A stretch of 35,349 nucleotides of DNA from Phycisphaerae bacterium. Lineage in GTDB: Bacteria > Planctomycetota > Phycisphaerae > Phycisphaerales > UBA1924. The stretch lies in the NCBI GenBank assembly GCA_016795005.1, contig JAEUIV010000116.1, forward strand, positions 1 through 35,349, given 5' to 3'. Positions 33,047 through 35,349 of this stretch are shown piece after piece; within the stretch, counting starts at the first letter, position 1, and every line of letters begins with the position of its first letter. The translations under genes and the position numbers were made by a program. Below the pieces are notes generated by a model that made no database searches, had not been told where the DNA came from, and worked only from the letters and a program-made list of their open reading frames with translations.

Positions 33047-33792
33047 CGATCCCGACCCCGCGCAGCGCCTCTCAATGGGTCTACCACGGTGTCTGGGCCG
33101 TCCTCACCGACCTCTTCCTCGTGCCCCGAGAGCCGCCCAACCTTCCCACGATCTCGGGCGAGTCCCCACGCGCCGTCCGACCGTGTGAAGGCTGGCTCAC
33201 CTATCGCAAGGTCGTCTTCTGGGTGCTGTGCCTCATCATCGATGTCGCGCTCTTTGTTCCATGGGCCGTGCTCTTTGCGGAAAAGCGAACCCTCGCGCTC
33301 TGGCTGGCCCTCCCGTGGCTGCTTGTCATGGTTGTGCCCGACATCCTGGCGTATGTCGCCGTCCACCTCCGCTACGACACCACCTGGTATGTCCTCTCCG
33401 ACCGGTCCATGAGGCTCCGACGAGGCGTGTGGTCCATCCACGAATCAACCATCACCTTCGACAACATCCAGAACGTCAAGATCACCCAGGGACCGATCCA
33501 GCGATGGCTCGGTTTCTCCGACCTCGAAGTCCAGACCGCCGGGGGCGGCAGCGGCGGCCCGCACGCGCACGGCTCCAGCTCCTCGCACCTCGGCATCCTC
33601 GAAGGAATCGAAGACCCGACGCAACTCCGCGAACTCATCATGGACAAGGTCCGTGCCTCGCGCTCCGCCGGACTGGGCGACGAACGCCACACGGACCACC
33701 ATCCCTCCGCGACCTCGGCCCGCTGGACCCCCGCCCACCTCGAGGCCCTCCGGCAGATCGCCGCCGCGACCGCCGCGCTCCGCGCCGGATGA
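33043..33792 (+). CDS. Bacterial PH-domain (DUF304/bPH2) membrane protein, second of pair
   Basis: A 249-residue protein with two hydrophobic helices (VVFWVLCLIIDVALFVPWAV and LALPWLLVMVVPDILAYVAV) and a PH domain: TTWYVLSDRSMRLRRGVWSI, ITFDNIQNVKITQGPIQRW, GFSDLEVQTAGGG. A His/Gly/Ser-rich loop (HAHGSSSSH) interrupts the region after the last strand. The C-terminus (LEALRQIAAATAALRAG) mirrors that of the first PH protein, pointing to duplication. GGTGGA before ATG 33043 supports the start inside the preceding stop. Together they probably form a membrane complex (inference). Confidence 0.86.
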   Translation: MTIPTPRSASQWVYHGVWAVLTDLFLVPREPPNLPTISGESPRAVRPCEGWLTYRKVVFWVLCLIIDVALFVPWAVLFAEKRTLALWLALPWLLVMVVPDILAYVAVHLRYDTTWYVLSDRSMRLRRGVWSIHESTITFDNIQNVKITQGPIQRWLGFSDLEVQTAGGGSGGPHAHGSSSSHLGILEGIEDPTQLRELIMDKVRASRSAGLGDERHTDHHPSATSARWTPAHLEALRQIAAATAALRAG

Positions 33793-33858
33793 GCACCCCG
33801 CCGCGCCAAACGCCTACAATCCACGGGTGCGACGCGGCCCACGCGGAGGACTTCGACC

Positions 33859-34086
33859 ATGTCGGACACCTACCACTGGCTCGACGTTGAACGAATCGCC
33901 GAGGAACTCGCGGACGCCCACCCCGACCTCGATCCATATTCCATCCGGTTCACCGAACTCCGCGAGATGGTCCGCGCGCTCCGGGGATTCAGCGAACTTC
34001 CCGGACACCCCGTCAACGAGAAAATCCTCGAAACCATCCAGTCCGCCTGGGCCGGCGAGCAGGCCGACGCACGAGAAGAAGACTGA
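33859..34086 (+). CDS. iscX: Fe-S cluster assembly accessory protein IscX
   Basis: A 75-residue acidic protein matching the IscX/YfhJ family in length and pattern: W at position 7, AEELADAHPDLDPYSIRFTE, then LRGFSELPGHPVNEKILETI and a final W before an acidic tail. In E. coli, IscX binds the IscS desulfurase and iron and modulates cluster assembly. Here no iscS, iscU or fdx gene is adjacent, so it stands apart from the usual operon. GGAGGA with a good spacer precedes ATG 33859. Confidence 0.92.
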   Translation: MSDTYHWLDVERIAEELADAHPDLDPYSIRFTELREMVRALRGFSELPGHPVNEKILETIQSAWAGEQADAREED

Positions 34087-34150
34087 CCCGCGTTCCAATG
34101 TAAGATCAGTGAAGCGTCACTCCGGCTGAGCACCCCGAGGAGAATGCGTG

Positions 34151-35349
34151 GTGGAATGGACGCCGATCATCGCCACCGCATTGCAACTGGTCGCCGCCGC
34201 CTGGGCGGCCTACCTGTTCGCCCGGATGCGCACCTGGCAGACCACGCTGCTCTTCTTCCTCTTCTCGCTCATGGCCCTCCGGCGAATCATCGGACTCGCG
34301 GTCGCCAACACGCCCGGTCGAACCCTCGGCCCCTTCCTCATGCACGACCTGATGGAGAGCATCGTCCTCATCATCAGCGTCTGCTCGGTCGCCGCCGTCG
34401 GCTTCCTCCACCACTACCTCCAGAGCCGCGCCAAGGGAGAACGCGAGGTCCGATTCCTCGCCTCCGCGCTCGCCGACTCCGCCACTCCCACGCTCATCAC
34501 CAACGCCAATCCCACTCCCCGCGGACTCGTCATCGAGTTCGCTAACGATGCCATGCTCGACCTCACGGGCTTCGAACGCCACGAGATGATCGGGCACACC
34601 ATGACCGAGGTCTTCGGCCTCGACGAGGAACGCGACACCCCCGCGCGCGTCACGTCCGCCGTCGCAAGGGGACTCCCCGTCGTCACCGAATGCACCACGC
34701 GACGAAAAGACGGCACGCACCGATGGGTCACCTGCTCCATGTCGCCCATCAAGGACCCCTCGGGACGCGCCTCCAGGCTCCTCTGGGTCAAGCACGACAT
34801 CACCGCCCGACGGCTCGTCGAGGAGCAACTCCGCACGGAGCAGCAGCGATACCAGCGCATCGTCGAGACCGCCAACGAGGGGGTCTGGCTCACCGACGCG
34901 AACTGGCGAACCACTTATGTCAACGCGCGAATGGCCGAGATGCTCGGCTGCACACCCCAGGAAATGATCGGAAAACACGCCTCGGATTTCGTCTTCGACT
35001 CCGATCGGCCGGCGCTCCTCGAAAACATGCGCAGGCGAGAACGGGGAGAGAAGGGACACCACGACGAGCGACTCCGATGCGCCGACGGCTCCGAACTCTG
35101 GACACTCATGAGCACCAACGCCTTCTTCGACGAGCACAACAACTTCGCCGGAGCGCTCGCCATGGTCACCGACATCGGGGACCGCCGCATCGCCGAAGCA
35201 CACCTCCGCGCCGCACTCCAGAAACTTTCCTTCCACTTCGACAACTCGCCGCTCGCCGTCATCGAGTGGGACCGGGACTTCCGCGTCGGCACCTGGTCGT
35301 CCGGCGCCGAGCGGATCTTCGGCTGGACCGCGACCGAGGTCGTCGGCAA
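34151..35349 (+). CDS. Membrane sensor protein with at least three PAS domains, C-terminus cut
   Basis: 399 codons are in view, open to the right edge. Two membrane helices begin the protein (IIATALQLVAAAWAAYLFAR and a second near residues 74-90, SIVLIISVCSVAAVGFLHHY). Then PAS domains appear: about residues 103-225 (PTLITNANPTPRGLVIEFAN, LTGFERHEMIGHTMTEVFG, ending VKHDITARR), about 235-355 (IVETANEGVWLTDANWRTTY, MLGCTPQEMIGKH, ending MVTDIGDRR), and a third starting near 360 (NSPLAVIEWDRDFRV, IFGWTATEVVG). PAS-PAC repeats of this type usually lead to a histidine kinase or a diguanylate cyclase, but the output domain is outside the window. GTG 34151 has GAGGAG 8 nt upstream; the adjacent GTG at 34148 is also possible. 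Confidence 0.88.
   Translation, partial: MEWTPIIATALQLVAAAWAAYLFARMRTWQTTLLFFLFSLMALRRIIGLAVANTPGRTLGPFLMHDLMESIVLIISVCSVAAVGFLHHYLQSRAKGEREVRFLASALADSATPTLITNANPTPRGLVIEFANDAMLDLTGFERHEMIGHTMTEVFGLDEERDTPARVTSAVARGLPVVTECTTRRKDGTHRWVTCSMSPIKDPSGRASRLLWVKHDITARRLVEEQLRTEQQRYQRIVETANEGVWLTDANWRTTYVNARMAEMLGCTPQEMIGKHASDFVFDSDRPALLENMRRRERGEKGHHDERLRCADGSELWTLMSTNAFFDEHNNFAGALAMVTDIGDRRIAEAHLRAALQKLSFHFDNSPLAVIEWDRDFRVGTWSSGAERIFGWTATEVVG

Overview
The window is GC-rich, densely coded DNA from a diderm bacterium, most likely a planctomycete of the class Phycisphaerae. This is inferred from three things seen together: secreted proteins ending in dockerin-like repeats of the form GDANGDGIVNFADI with a C-terminal Cys-Pro, a probable exosortase-type sorting tail, and an LptD/OstA-like outer-membrane protein beside ordinary housekeeping genes. 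I see no insertion sequence, prophage, CRISPR array, rRNA or plasmid gene. It reads as ordinary chromosome with several degenerate or unusual family members.

Layout. 1-1436 (minus): a glycosyltransferase cut by the left edge. 1711-1782 (minus): tRNA-Asn with a terminator-like hairpin behind it. 1895-6940 (all minus): a secreted beta-propeller/dockerin protein, an M32 carboxypeptidase, lysyl-tRNA synthetase and a small, apparently frame-damaged gene. 7043-9335 (plus): an FtsX-type permease and a probable exosortase substrate. 9380-11378 (minus): inorganic pyrophosphatase, then a trypsin-like protein with EF-hand-like repeats whose natural start seems blocked by an amber codon. 11429-12541 (plus): an orphan D12-class adenine methyltransferase. 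12551-15644 (minus): the DNA polymerase III delta subunit, a lipoprotein, and a DUF642-like dockerin protein. 15701-19910 (plus): a small PH-like protein, an EF-G2-type GTPase and a beta-lactamase-fold protein without catalytic residues. 19900-20607 (minus): rsmE. 20743-22167 (plus): a tail-anchored acidic protein and a coiled-coil/HARE-HTH-like protein. 22237-24636 (minus): a tight three-gene unit of small membrane protein, pteridine-reductase-like SDR and MFS transporter. 24826-28182 (plus): an S41/PDZ protease, a translationally coupled degenerate QueC-like protein, and rplU. 28260-31343 (minus): the LptD-like protein. 31436-35349 (plus): a D-2-hydroxyacid dehydrogenase, a coupled pair of bacterial PH-domain membrane proteins, iscX, and a membrane PAS sensor cut by the right edge.

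Functional themes are translation (lysS, tRNA-Asn, EF-G2, rsmE, rplU), replication and DNA modification (holA, D12 methylase), envelope and secretion (LptD-like, FtsX, S41 protease, lipoprotein, PH proteins) and surface display (three proteins with calcium-binding dockerin/EF-hand-like repeats and one exosortase-like substrate). No gap without a gene exceeds 300 bases. The two longest are 1437-1710 (nested hairpin and tRNA terminator) and 21493-21771 (AT-richer regulatory region with a 14-bp palindrome). Nothing here is a clearly new multi-gene system. The most interesting signals are single genes with lost or altered motifs and the amber codon in a signal peptide.
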